In this document: positions 52,801 through 64,000 of the stretch, one piece after another | How the letters are laid out: each line of letters starts with the position of its first letter | How positions within the stretch are numbered: position 1 is the first letter of the stretch | NCBI GenBank assembly: GCA_023055355.1 | Contig: JALJCS010000010.1 | Span: 21,963,001 to 22,027,000, forward strand | Direction of reading: 5' to 3' | DNA: 64,000 nt | Origin: Agelaius tricolor | Lineage: Eukaryota > Chordata > Aves > Passeriformes > Icteridae | The notes under the pieces: generated by a model | Database searches by the model: none | What the model saw: the letters and a program-made list of their open reading frames with translations, nothing else | Told to the model about the DNA's origin: nothing | Program-made: the position numbers and the translations under genes

Positions 52801-55220
52801 AAAAAAGCCCAAAAAACCCAGAAAATGGGGAGTTTTAGTGTCTTCAAGAAATGGTCTGTGAGGAAAGGAGCTGCATTGCAAAGGACCAAACCATGCCAAA
52901 ACTAAGCTCACAGACGTTGCAAAAGCAGGGGAAAAAGTAGAGGAGCAAGACAAATCTTGGAGGGGAAGCTATGAGGGATATGGGATGGACACTTCAAAAA
53001 AATTAAAAAAAAAAAAAAATTTTTTCCCATATGCTATCAAGTGCAGGAAGATGCAGCAAAGCTTGCAAAAATGGATCCCCGCTGAAGGCCAAAAGGGAAA
53101 AGAAGGACTTAGAAACACGCTGGAAAGGAGATAGCATCAAAGGAATTGCAATTGGAGGAGAAAAAAAAAAAAATTTGGGAAATTTGGGCAATTTAGAGAC
53201 TATAAGAAAATGGACCGGGATTCTCTCAGAGCAGTGCAAAACACCAAACCATGCCAAAACTAAGCTCACAGACGTTGCAAAAGCAGGGGAAAAAGCAGAG
53301 GAGGAAGAAAAAACGTGGATGGGAAGCTATGAGGGACATGGGATGGACACTTAAAAAAAACTGAAAAAAAAAGGAAAAAATTTTTCCCAAAGTCCAAGCC
53401 ATCAAAAGGCATGGCATGTCATCAAGTGCCGGGACAAGCACCAAAGATTCCTCTCTTGGTGCCCATTGAAATCGCAAGATTCCGTTTCCCTTCCCGAAAG
53501 GAAATTTCATTTCCTTTCGGGAAGGGAAACGGAATCTTGCGAATCCAAAAAGAAAGGCTAGAAAACACTCTGGAAAGGAGATAGGATCAAATGAAATGCA
53601 ATTGAAAAAAAGCCCAAAAAACCCAGAAAATGGGGAGTTTTAGTGTCTTCAAGAAATGGTCTGTGAGGAAAGGAGCTGCATTGCAAAGGACCAAACCATG
53701 CCAAAACTAAGCTCACAGACGTTGCAAAAGCAGGGGAAAAAGTAGAGGAGCAAGACAAATCTTGGAGGGGAAGCTATGAGGGACATGGGATGGACACTTC
53801 AAAAAAATTAAAAAAAAAAATTATTTTTTTTCCCATATGCTATCAAGTGCAGGAAGATGCAGCAAAGCTTGCAAAAATGGATCCCCGCTGAAGGCCAAAA
53901 GAGAAAAGAAGGACTTAGAAACACGCTGGAAAGGAGATAGCATCAAAGGAATTGCAATTGGAGGAGAAAAAAAAAAAATTGGGGAAATTTGGGCAATTTA
54001 GAGACTATAAGAAAATGGACCGGGATTCTCTCAGAGCAGTGCAAAACACCAAACCATGCCAAAACTAAGCTCACAGACGTTGCAAAAGCATGGGAAAAAG
54101 CAGAGGAGGAAGAAAAAACGTGGATGGGAAGCTATGAGGGACATGGGATGGACACTTAAAAAAAACTGAAAAAAAAAGGAAAAAATTTTTCCCAAAGTCC
54201 AAGCCATCAAAAGGCATGGCATGTCATCAAGTGCCGGGACAAGCACCAAAGATTCCTCTCTTGGTGCCCATTGAAATCGCAAGATTCCGTTTCCCTTCCC
54301 GAAAGGAAATTTCATTTCCTTTCGGGAAGGGAAACGGAATCTTGCGAATCCAAAAAGAAAGGCTAGAAAACACTCTGGAAAGGAGATAGGATCAAATGAA
54401 ATGCAATTGAAAAAAAGCCCAAAAAACCCAGAAAATGGGGAGTTTTAGTGTCTTCAAGAAATGGTCTGTGAGGAAAGGAGCTGCATTGCAAAGGACCAAA
54501 CCATGCCAAAACTAAGCTCACAGACGTTGCAAAAGCAGGGGAAAAAGTAGAGGAGCAAGACAAATCTTGGAGGGGAAGCTATGAGGGACATGGGATGGAC
54601 ACTTCAAAAAAATTAAAAAAAAAAAAATTTTTTTTTCCCATATGCTATCAAGTGCAGGAAGATGCAGCAAAGCTTGCAAAAATGGATCCCCGCTGAAGGC
54701 CAAAAGAGAAAAGAAGGACTTAGAAACACGCTGGAAAGGAGATAGCATCAAAGGAATTGCAATTGGAGGAGAAAAAAAAAAAATTTGGGAAATTTGGGCA
54801 ATTTAGAGACTATAAGAAAATGGACCGGGATTCTCTCAGAGCAGTGCAAAACACCAAACCATGCCAAAACTAAGCTCACAGACGTTGCAAAAGCATGGGA
54901 AAAAGCAGAGGAGGAAGAAAAAACGTGGATGGGAAGCTATGAGGGACATGGGATGGACACTTAAAAAAAACTGAAAAAAAAAGGAAAAAATTTTTCCCAA
55001 AGTCCAAGCCATCAAAAGGCATGGCATGTCATCAAGTGCCGGGACAAGCACCAAAGATTCCTCTCTTGGTGCCCATTGAAATCGCAAGATTCCGTTTCCC
55101 TTCCCGAAAGGAAATTTCATTTCCTTTCGGGAAGGGAAACGGAATCTTGCGAATCCAAAAAGAAAGGCTAGAAAACACTCTGGAAAGGAGATAGGATCAA
55201 ATGAAATGCAATTGAAAAAA
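46855..55220. repeat. Five-unit higher-order repeat (4,024 bp period, about two copies)
   Basis: Positions from about 46855 to 51190 match those 4,024 bp downstream at unit-specific markers: AATTATTTTTTTTCCC (47391 and 51415 areas), GAAGGTATGAGGG (about 48138 and 52162), ATGGGTCCCC (about 48244 and 52268), GAGGGATATGGG (about 48950 and 52975), the AGGGG/ATGGG switch in half-unit A (about 49260 and 53284), and AATTGGGGAAATTTGGG (about 49953 and 53978). Units outside this stretch lack this order of markers. Confidence 0.85.
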
Positions 55221-57775
55221 ACCCCAAAAAACCCAGAAAATGGGGAGTTTTAGTGTCTTCAAGAAATGGTCTGTGAGGAAAGGAGCTGCATTGCAAAGGA
55301 CCAAACCATGCCAAAACTAAGCTCACAGACGTTGCAAAAGCAGGGGAAAAAGTAGAGGAGCAAGACAAATCTTGGAGGGGAAGATATGAGGGATATGGGA
55401 TGGACACTTCAAAAAAATTAAAAAAAAAAAAAAATTTTTTCCCATATGCTATCAAGTGCAGGAAGATGCAGCAAAGCTTGCAAAAATGGATCCCCGCTGA
55501 AGGCCAAAAGGGAAAAGAAGGACTTAGAAACACGCTGGAAAGGAGATAGCATCAAAGGAATTGCAATTGGAGGAGAAAAAAAAAAAAATTTGGGAAATTT
55601 GGGCAATTTAGAGACTATAAGAAAATGGACCGGGATTCTCTCAGAGCAGTGCAAAACACCAAACCATGCCAAAACTAAGCTCACAGACGTTGCAAAAGCA
55701 TGGGAAAAAGCAGAGGAGGAAGAAAAAACGTGGATGGGAAGCTATGAGGGACATGGGATGGACACTTAAAAAAAACTGAAAAAAAAAGGAAAAAATTTTT
55801 CCCAAAGTCCAAGCCATCAAAAGGCATGGCATGTCATCAAGTGCCGGGACAAGCACCAAAGATTCCTCTCTTGGTGCCCATTGAAATCGCAAGATTCCGT
55901 TTCCCTTCCCGAAAGGAAATTTCATTTCCTTTCGGGAAGGGAAACGGAATCTTGCGAATCCAAAAAGAAAGGCTAGAAAACACTCTGGAAAGGAGATAGG
56001 ATCAAATGAAATGCAATTGAAAAAAAGCCCAAAAAACCCAGAAAATGGGGAGTTTTAGTGTCTTCAAGAAATGGTCTGTGAGGAAAGGAGCTGCATTGCA
56101 AAGGACCAAACCATGCCAAAACTAAGCTCACAGACGTTGCAAAAGCAGGGGAAAAAGTAGAGGAGCGAGACAAATCTTGGAGGGGAAGCTATGAGGGACA
56201 TGGGATGGACACTTCAAAAAAATTAAAAAAAAAAAAAATTTTTTCCCATATGCTATCAAGTGCAGGAAGATGCAGCAAAGCTTGCAAAAATGGGTCCCCG
56301 CTGAAGGCCAAAAGGGAAAAGAAGGACTTAGAAACACGCTGGAAAGGAGATAGCATCAAAGGAATTGCAATTGGAGGAGAAAAAAAAAAAATTTGGGAAA
56401 TTTGGGCAATTTAGAGACTATAAGAAAATGGACCGGGATTCTCTCAGAGCAGTGCAAAACACCAAACCATGCCAAAACTAAGCTCACAGACGTTGCAAAA
56501 GCATGGGAAAAAGCAGAGGAGGAAGAAAAAACGTGGATGGGAAGCTATGAGGGACATGGGATGGACACTTAAAAAAAACTGAAAAAAAAAGGAAAAAATT
56601 TTTCCCAAAGTCCAAGCCATCAAAAGGCATGGCATGTCATCAAGTGCCGGGACAAGCACCAAAGATTCCTCTCTTGGTGCCCATTGAAATCGCAAGATTC
56701 CGTTTCCCTTCCCGAAAGGAAATTTCATTTCCTTTCGGGAAGGGAAACGGAATCTTGCGAATCCAAAAAGAAAGGCTAGAAAACACTCTGGAAAGGAGAT
56801 AGGATCAAATGAAATGCAATTGAAAAAAACCCCAAAAAACCCAGAAAATGGGGAGTTTTAGTGTCTTCAAGAAATGGTCTGTGAGGAAAGGAGCTGCATT
56901 GCAAAGGACCAAACCATGCCAAAACTAAGCTCACAGACGTTGCAAAAGCAGGGGAAAAAGTAGAGGAGCAAGACAAATCTTGGAGGGGAAGCTATGAGGG
57001 ACATGGGATGGACACTTCAAAAAAATTAAAAAAAAAAAAAATTTTTTTTTCCCATATGCTATCAAGTGCAGGAAGATGCAGCAAAGCTTGCAAAAATGGA
57101 TCCCCGCTGAAGGCCAAAAGGGAAAAGAAGGACTTAGAAACACGCTGGAAAGGAGATAGCATCAAAGGAATTGCAATTGGAGGAGAAAAAAAAAAAAATT
57201 TGGGAAATTTGGGCAATTTAGAGACTATAAGAAAATGGACCGGGATTCTCTCAGAGCAGTGCAAAACACCAAACCATGCCAAAACTAAGCTCACAGACGT
57301 TGCAAAAGCATGGGAAAAAGCAGAGGAGGAAGAAAAAACGTGGATGGGAAGCTATGAGGGACATGGGATGGACACTTAAAAAAAACTGAAAAAATAAGGA
57401 AAAAATTTTTCCCAAAGTCCAAGCCATCAAAAGGCATGGCATGTCATCAAGTGCCGGGACAAGCACCAAAGATTCCTCTCTTGGTGCCCATTGAAATCGC
57501 AAGATTCCGTTTCCCTTCCCGAAAGGAAATTTCATTTCCTTTCGGGAAGGGAAACGGAATCTTGCGAATCCAAAAAGAAAGGCTAGAAAACACTCTGGAA
57601 AGGAGATAGGATCAAATGAAATGCAATTGAAAAAAAGCCCAAAAAACCCAGAAAATGGGGAGTTTTAGTGTCTTCAAGAAATGGTCTGTGAGGAAAGGAG
57701 CTGCATTGCAAAGGACCAAACCATGCCAAAACTAAGCTCACAGACGTTGCAAAAGCAGGGGAAAAAGTAGAGGAG

Positions 57776-57965
57776 TAAGTAGGGAAGCTATGAGGGACAT
57801 GGGATGGACACTTAAAAAAAACTGAAAAAAAAAGGAAAAAATTTTTCCCAAAGTCCAAGCCATCAAAAGGCATGGCATGTCATCAAGTGCCGGGACAAGC
57901 ACCAAAGATTCCTCTCTTGGTGCCCATTGAAATCGCACCTTTCGGGAAGGGAAACGGAATCTTGC
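57776..57965. repeat. Chimeric B/A half-unit with half palindrome (copy 1, 873-bp unit)
   Basis: Half-unit B starts normally, then after GAGGAG reads TAAGTAGGGAAGC, switches to A-type sequence (ACTTAAAAAAAACTG through GAAATCGCA), jumps over 36 bp covering most of the left arm and the centre, continues in the right arm (CCTTTCGGGAAGG), and returns to B at CTTGC. Confidence 0.9.
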
Positions 57966-58648
57966 AAAAATGGATCCCCGCTGAAGGCCAAAAGAGAAAA
58001 GAAGGACTTAGAAACACGCTGGAAAGGAGATAGCATCAAAGGAATTGCAATTGGAGGAGAAAAAAAAAAAATTTGGGAAATTTGGGCAATTTAGAGACTA
58101 TAAGAAAATGGACCGGGATTCTCTCAGAGCAGTGCAAAACACCAAACCATGGCAAAACTAAGCTCACAGACGTTGCAAAAGCATGGGAAAAAGCAGAGGA
58201 GGAAGAAAAAACGTGGATGGGAAGCTATGAGGGACATGGGATGGACACTTAAAAAAAACGGAAAAAAAAAGGAAAAAATTTTTCCCAAAGTCCAAGCCAT
58301 CAAAAGGCATGGCATGTCATCAAGTGCCGGGACAAGCACCAAAGATTCCTCTCTTGGTGCCCATTGAAATCGCAAGATTCCGTTTCCCTTCCCGAAAGGA
58401 AATTTCATTTCCTTTCGGGAAGGGAAACGGAATCTTGCGAATCCAAAAAGAAAGGCTAGAAAACACTCTGGAAAGGAGATAGGATCAAATGAAATGCAAT
58501 TGAAAAAAAGCCCAAAAAACCCAGAAAATGGGGAGTTTTAGTGTCTTCAAGAAATGGTCTGTGAGGAAAGGAGCTGCATTGCAAAGGACCAAACCATGCC
58601 AAAACTAAGCTCACAGACGTTGCAAAAGCAGGGGAAAAAGTAGAGGAG

Positions 58649-58838
58649 TAAGTAGGGAAGCTATGAGGGACATGGGATGGACACTTAAAAAAAACTGAAA
58701 AAAAAAGGAAAAAATTTTTCCCAAAGTCCAAGCCATCAAAAGGCATGGCATGTCATCAAGTGCCGGGACAAGCACCAAAGATTCCTCTCTTGGTGCCCAT
58801 TGAAATCGCACCTTTCGGGAAGGGAAACGGAATCTTGC
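58649..58838. repeat. Chimeric B/A half-unit with half palindrome (copy 2, 873-bp unit)
   Basis: Same junctions as the copy 873 bp upstream, in the directly adjacent unit. Confidence 0.9.
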
Positions 58839-61800
58839 AAAAATGGATCCCCGCTGAAGGCCAAAAGAGAAAAGAAGGACTTAGAAACACGCTGGAAAGG
58901 AGATAGCATCAAAGGAATTGCAATTGGAGGAGAAAAAAAAAAAATTTGGGAAATTTGGGCAATTTAGAGACTATAAGAAAATGGACCGGGATTCTCTCAG
59001 AGCAGTGCAAAACACCAAACCATGCCAAAACTAAGCTCACAGACGTTGCAAAAGCATGGGAAAAAGCAGAGGAGGAAGAAAAAACGTGGATGGGAAGCTA
59101 TGAGGGACATGGGATGGACACTTAAAAAAAACTGAAAAAAAAAGGAAAAAATTTTTCCCAAAGTCCAAGCCATCAAAAGGCATGGCATGTCATCAAGTGC
59201 CGGGACAAGCACCAAAGATTCCTCTCTTGGTGCCCATTGAAATCGCAAGATTCCGTTTCCCTTCCCGAAAGGAAATTTCATTTCCTTTCGGGAAGGGAAA
59301 CGGAATCTTGCGAATCCAAAAAGAAAGGCTAGAAAACACTCTGGAAAGGAGATAGGATCAAATGAAATGCAATTGAAAAAAAGCCCAAAAAACCCAGAAA
59401 ATGGGGAGTTTTAGTGTCTTCAAGAAATGGTCTGTGAGGAAAGGAGCTGCATTGCAAAGGACCAAACCATGCCAAAACTAAGCTCACAGACGTTGCAAAA
59501 GCAGGGGAAAAAGTAGAGGAGCGAGACAAATCTTGGAGGGGAAGCTATGAGGGACATGGGATGGACACTTCAAAAAAATTAAAAAAAAAAAAAATTTTTT
59601 CCCATATGCTATCAAGTGCAGGAAGATGCAGCAAAGCTTGCAAAAATGGGTCCCCGCTGAAGGCCAAAAGAGAAAAGAAGGACTTAGAAACACGCTGGAA
59701 AGGAGATAGCATCAAAGGAATTGCAATTGGAGGAGAAAAAAAAAAAAATTTGGGAAATTTGGGCAATTTAGAGACTATAAGAAAATGGACCGGGATTCTC
59801 TCAGAGCAGTGCAAAACACCAAACCATGCCAAAACTAAGCTCACAGACGTTGCAAAAGCATGGGAAAAAGCAGAGGAGGAAGAAAAAACGTGGATGGGAA
59901 GCTATGAGGGACATGGGATGGACACTTAAAAAAAACTGAAAAAAAAAGGAAAAAATTTTTCCCAAAGTCCAAGCCATCAAAAGGCATGGCATGTCATCAA
60001 GTGCCGGGACAAGCACCAAAGATTCCTCTCTTGGTGCCCATTGAAATCGCAAGATTCCGTTTCCCTTCCCGAAAGGAAATTTCATTTCCTTTCGGGAAGG
60101 GAAACGGAATCTTGCGAATCCAAAAAGAAAGGCTAGAAAACACTCTGGAAAGGAGATAGGATCAAATGAAATGCAATTGAAAAAAACCCCAAAAAACCCA
60201 GAAAATGGGGAGTTTTAGTGTCTTCAAGAAATGGTCTGTGAGGAAAGGAGCTGCATTGCAAAGGACCAAACCATGCCAAAACTAAGCTCACAGACGTTGC
60301 AAAAGCAGGGGAAAAAGTAGAGGAGCAAGACAAATCTTGGAGGGGAAGCTATGAGGGACATGGGATGGACACTTCAAAAAAATTAAAAAAAAAAAAAATT
60401 TTTTTTTCCCATATGCTATCAAGTGCAGGAAGATGCAGCAAAGCTTGCAAAAATGGGTCCCCGCTGAAGGCCAAAAGAGAAAAGAAGGACTTAGAAACAC
60501 GCTGGAAAGGAGATAGCATCAAAGGAATTGCAATTGGAGGAGAAAAAAAAAAAAATTTGGGAAATTTGGGCAATTTAGAGACTATAAGAAAATGGACCGG
60601 GATTCTCTCAGAGCAGTGCAAAACACCAAACCATGCCAAAACTAAGCTCACAGACGTTGCAAAAGCATGGGAAAAAGCAGAGGAGGAAGAAAAAACGTGG
60701 ATGGGAAGCTATGAGGGACATGGGATGGACACTTAAAAAAAACGGAAAAAAAAAGGAAAAAATTTTTCCCAAAGTCCAAGCCATCAAAAGGCATGGCATG
60801 TCATCAAGTGCCGGGACAAGCACCAAAGATTCCTCTCTTGGTGCCCATTGAAATCGCAAGATTCCGTTTCCCTTCCCGAAAGGAAATTTCATTTCCTTTC
60901 GGGAAGGGAAACGGAATCTTGCGAATCCAAAAAGAAAGGCTAGAAAACACTCTGGAAAGGAGATAGGATCAAATGAAATGCAATTGAAAAAAAGCCCAAA
61001 AAACCCAGAAAATGGGGAGTTTTAGTGTCTTCAAGAAATGGTCTGTGAGGAAAGGAGCTGCATTGCAAAGGACCAAACCATGCCAAAACTAAGCTCACAG
61101 ACGTTGCAAAAGCAGGGGAAAAAGTAGAGGAGCAAGACAAATCTTGGAGGGGAAGATATGAGGGATATGGGATGGACACTTCAAAAAAATTAAAAAAAAA
61201 AAAAATTTTTTTCCCATATGCTATCAAGTGCAGGAAGATGCAGCAAAGCTTGCAAAAATGGATCCCCGCTGAAGGCCAAAAGGGAAAAGAAGGACTTAGA
61301 AACACGCTGGAAAGGAGATAGCATCAAAGGAATTGCAATTGGAGGAGAAAAAAAAAAAAATTTGGGAAATTTGGGCAATTTAGAGACTATAAGAAAATGG
61401 ACCGGGATTCTCTCAGAGCAGTGCAAAACACCAAACCATGCCAAAACTAAGCTCACAGACGTTGCAAAAGCATGGGAAAAAGCAGAGGAGGAAGAAAAAA
61501 CGTGGATGGGAAGCTATGAGGGACATGGGATGGACACTTAAAAAAAACTGAAAAAATAAGGAAAAAATTTTTCCCAAAGTCCAAGCCATCAAAAGGCATG
61601 GCATGTCATCAAGTGCCGGGACAAGCACCAAAGATTCCTCTCTTGGTGCCCATTGAAATCGCAAGATTCCGTTTCCCTTCCCGAAAGGAAATTTCATTTC
61701 CTTTCGGGAAGGGAAACGGAATCTTGCGAATCCAAAAAGAAAGGCTAGAAAACACTCTGGAAAGGAGATAGGATCAAATGAAATGCAATTGAAAAAAAGC

Positions 61801-61937
61801 CCAAAAAACCCAGAAAATGGGGAGTTTTAGTGTCTTCAAGAAATGGTCTGTGAGGAAAGGAGCTGCATTGCAAAGGACCAAACCATGCCAAAACTAAGCT
61901 CACAGACGTTGCAAAAGCAGGGGAAAAAGTAGAGGAG

Positions 61938-62127
61938 TAAGTAGGGAAGCTATGAGGGACATGGGATGGACACTTAAAAAAAACTGAAAAAAAAAGGAAA
62001 AAATTTTTCCCAAAGTCCAAGCCATCAAAAGGCATGGCATGTCATCAAGTGCCGGGACAAGCACCAAAGATTCCTCTCTTGGTGCCCATTGAAATCGCAC
62101 CTTTCGGGAAGGGAAACGGAATCTTGC
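61938..62127. repeat. Chimeric B/A half-unit with half palindrome (copy 3, 873-bp unit)
   Basis: Same junctions as the first chimera, 4,162 bp downstream of it. The preceding unit shares the private AAAAAATAAGG marker (about 57390 and 61552), so a multi-unit block was copied. Confidence 0.9.
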
Positions 62128-64000
62128 AAAAATGGATCCCCGCTGAAGGCCAAAAGAGAAAAGAAGGACTTAGAAACACGCTGGAAAGGAGATAGCATCA
62201 AAGGAATTGCAATTGGAGGAGAAAAAAAAAAAATTTGGGAAATTTGGGCAATTTAGAGACTATAAGAAAATGGACCGGGATTCTCTCAGAGCAGTGCAAA
62301 ACACCAAACCATGCCAAAACTAAGCTCACAGACGTTGCAAAAGCATGGGAAAAAGCAGAGGAGGAAGAAAAAACGTGGATGGGAAGCTATGAGGGACATG
62401 GGATGGACACTTAAAAAAAACTGAAAAAAAAAGGAAAAAATTTTTCCCAAAGTCCAAGCCATCAAAAGGCATGGCATGTCATCAAGTGCCGGGACAAGCA
62501 CCAAAGATTCCTCTCTTGGTGCCCATTGAAATCGCAAGATTCCGTTTCCCTTCCCGAAAGGAAATTTCATTTCCTTTCGGGAAGGGAAACGGAATCTTGC
62601 GAATCCAAAAAGAAAGGCTAGAAAACACTCTGGAAAGGAGATAGGATCAAATGAAATGCAATTGAAAAAAAGCCCAAAAAACCCAGAAAATGGGGAGTTT
62701 TAGTGTCTTCAAGAAATGGTCTGTGAGGAAAGGAGCTGCATTGCAAAGGACCAAACCATGCCAAAACTAAGCTCACAGACGTTGCAAAAGCAGGGGAAAA
62801 AGTAGAGGAGCAAGACAAATCTTGGAGGGGAAGCTATGAGGGACATGGGATGGACACTTCAAAAAAATTTAAAAAAAAAAAAAATTTTTTTCCCATATGC
62901 TATCAAGTGCAGGAAGATGCAGCAAAGCTTGCAAAAATGGATCCCCGCTGAAGGCCAAAAGAGAAAAGAAGGACTTAGAAACACGCTGGAAAGGAGATAG
63001 CATCAAAGGAATTGCAATTGGAGGAGAAAAAAAAAAAATTTGGGAAATTTGGGCAATTTAGAGACTATAAGAAAATGGACCGGGATTCTCTCAGAGCAGT
63101 GCAAAACACCAAACCATGCCAAAACTAAGCTCACAGACGTTGCAAAAGCATGGGAAAAAGCAGAGGAGGAAGAAAAAACGTGGATGGGAAGCTATGAGGG
63201 ACATGGGATGGACACTTAAAAAAAACTGAAAAAAAAAGGAAAAAATTTTTCCCAAAGTCCAAGCCATCAAAAGGCATGGCATGTCATCAAGTGCCGGGAC
63301 AAGCACCAAAGATTCCTCTCTTGGTGCCCATTGAAATCGCAAGATTCCGTTTCCCTTCCCGAAAGGAAATTTCATTTCCTTTCGGGAAGGGAAACGGAAT
63401 CTTGCGAATCCAAAAAGAAAGGCTAGAAAACACTCTGGAAAGGAGATAGGATCAAATGAAATGCAATTGAAAAAAAGCCCAAAAAACCCAGAAAATGGGG
63501 AGTTTTAGTGTCTTCAAGAAATGGTCTGTGAGGAAAGGAGCTGCATTGCAAAGGACCAAACCATGCCAAAACTAAGCTCACAGACGTTGCAAAAGCAGGG
63601 GAAAAAGTAGAGGAGCAAGACAAATCTTGGAGGGGAAGCTATGAGGGACATGGGATGGACACTTCAAAAAAATTAAAAAAAAAAAAATTTTTTTTTCCCA
63701 TATGCTATCAAGTGCAGGAAGATGCAGCAAAGCTTGCAAAAATGGATCCCCGCTGAAGGCCAAAAGAGAAAAGAAGGACTTAGAAACACGCTGGAAAGGA
63801 GATAGCATCAAAGGAATTGCAATTGGAGGAGAAAAAAAAAAAAATTTGGGAAATTTGGGCAATTTAGAGACTATAAGAAAATGGACCGGGATTCTCTCAG
63901 AGCAGTGCAAAACACCAAACCATGCCAAAACTAAGCTCACAGACGTTGCAAAAGCATGGGAAAAAGCAGAGGAGGAAGAAAAAACGTGGATGGGAAGCTA

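Larger units (their letters stand above)
40249..64000. repeat. Tandem satellite array, about 805-bp unit, about 29 units, open at right edge
   Basis: Copies follow one another at 803-807 bp, with three exceptions of 873 bp, and are nearly identical. Differences are mostly A- and T-run lengths plus scattered single-base markers. The + strand is visibly purine-rich. Each unit carries one 71-bp palindrome, with centres at about 40633, 41437, 42242, 43046, 43851, 44655, 45460, 46265, 47069, 47874, 48678, 49483, 50288, 51093, 51898, 52702, 53507, 54312, 55117, 55922, 56725, 57532, 58405, 59278, 60082, 60889, 61694, 62567 and 63372. The array begins abruptly in the distal part of a unit and continues past the window. 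I do not recognise the sequence as a named satellite. Short open frames repeat in every unit and are not supported as genes. Confidence 0.98.

Noticed and set aside
40352..63940. Repeated open frames of 66-171 codons in every satellite unit, on both strands
   Set aside because: They recur because the DNA recurs. Many start inside the palindrome, they run through A/T homopolymers as Phe- or Lys-rich stretches, they change length with homopolymer slippage, and they match no protein family I know.
40249..64000. CRISPR array or prokaryotic repeat system
   Set aside because: Units are 805 bp without unique spacers, in a vertebrate context with spliced genes.

Overview
The window is vertebrate nuclear DNA, most likely from a bird (or a close sauropsid). 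Two genes that are neighbours in the same orientation in vertebrates, ERCC3 and CYP27C1, lie head to tail on the + strand. They have GT-AG introns, a CpG island at the second gene, AATAAA signals and AT-rich introns with few recognisable interspersed repeats. The bird assignment rests on protein similarity, gene order and compactness, not on a database match.

Region 1 (1-9020): the last six coding exons of ERCC3 (XPB, the TFIIH 3'-5' DNA helicase/translocase) and its 3' UTR. The N-terminal two thirds of the gene lie upstream of the window. Region 2 (about 9020-15420): intergenic DNA with no supported gene. Region 3 (about 15420-35110): a complete nine-exon CYP27C1 gene, encoding a mitochondrial cytochrome P450 of the retinoid 3,4-desaturase type, about 553 residues with all P450 hallmark motifs intact. 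It starts at the edge of a CpG island that runs about 1 kb into intron 1. Exon 5 has two possible in-frame acceptors 90 nt apart. Region 4 (about 35110-40248): intergenic DNA with only small simple repeats.

Region 5 (40249-64000, running off the right edge): a highly homogeneous tandem satellite of about 805-bp units. I count 29 copies of its diagnostic palindrome. Each unit is a diverged dimer of half-units A (about 447 bp) and B (about 358 bp). Only A carries a near-perfect 71-bp palindrome (34-bp arms, 3-nt centre), and B looks like the palindrome-free site. The array has a further five-unit (4,024 bp) periodicity and three copies of an 873-bp chimeric unit in which part of B was replaced by A and half of the palindrome was lost. 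The first, partial unit is decayed. The array lies in what should be the CYP27C1-BIN1 interval. It is the most unusual object in the window, and I do not recognise it as a named satellite.

ERCC3 and CYP27C1 are not functionally linked: one serves transcription and nucleotide excision repair, the other retinoid metabolism. The short open frames inside the satellite repeat with the DNA and are not supported as genes.
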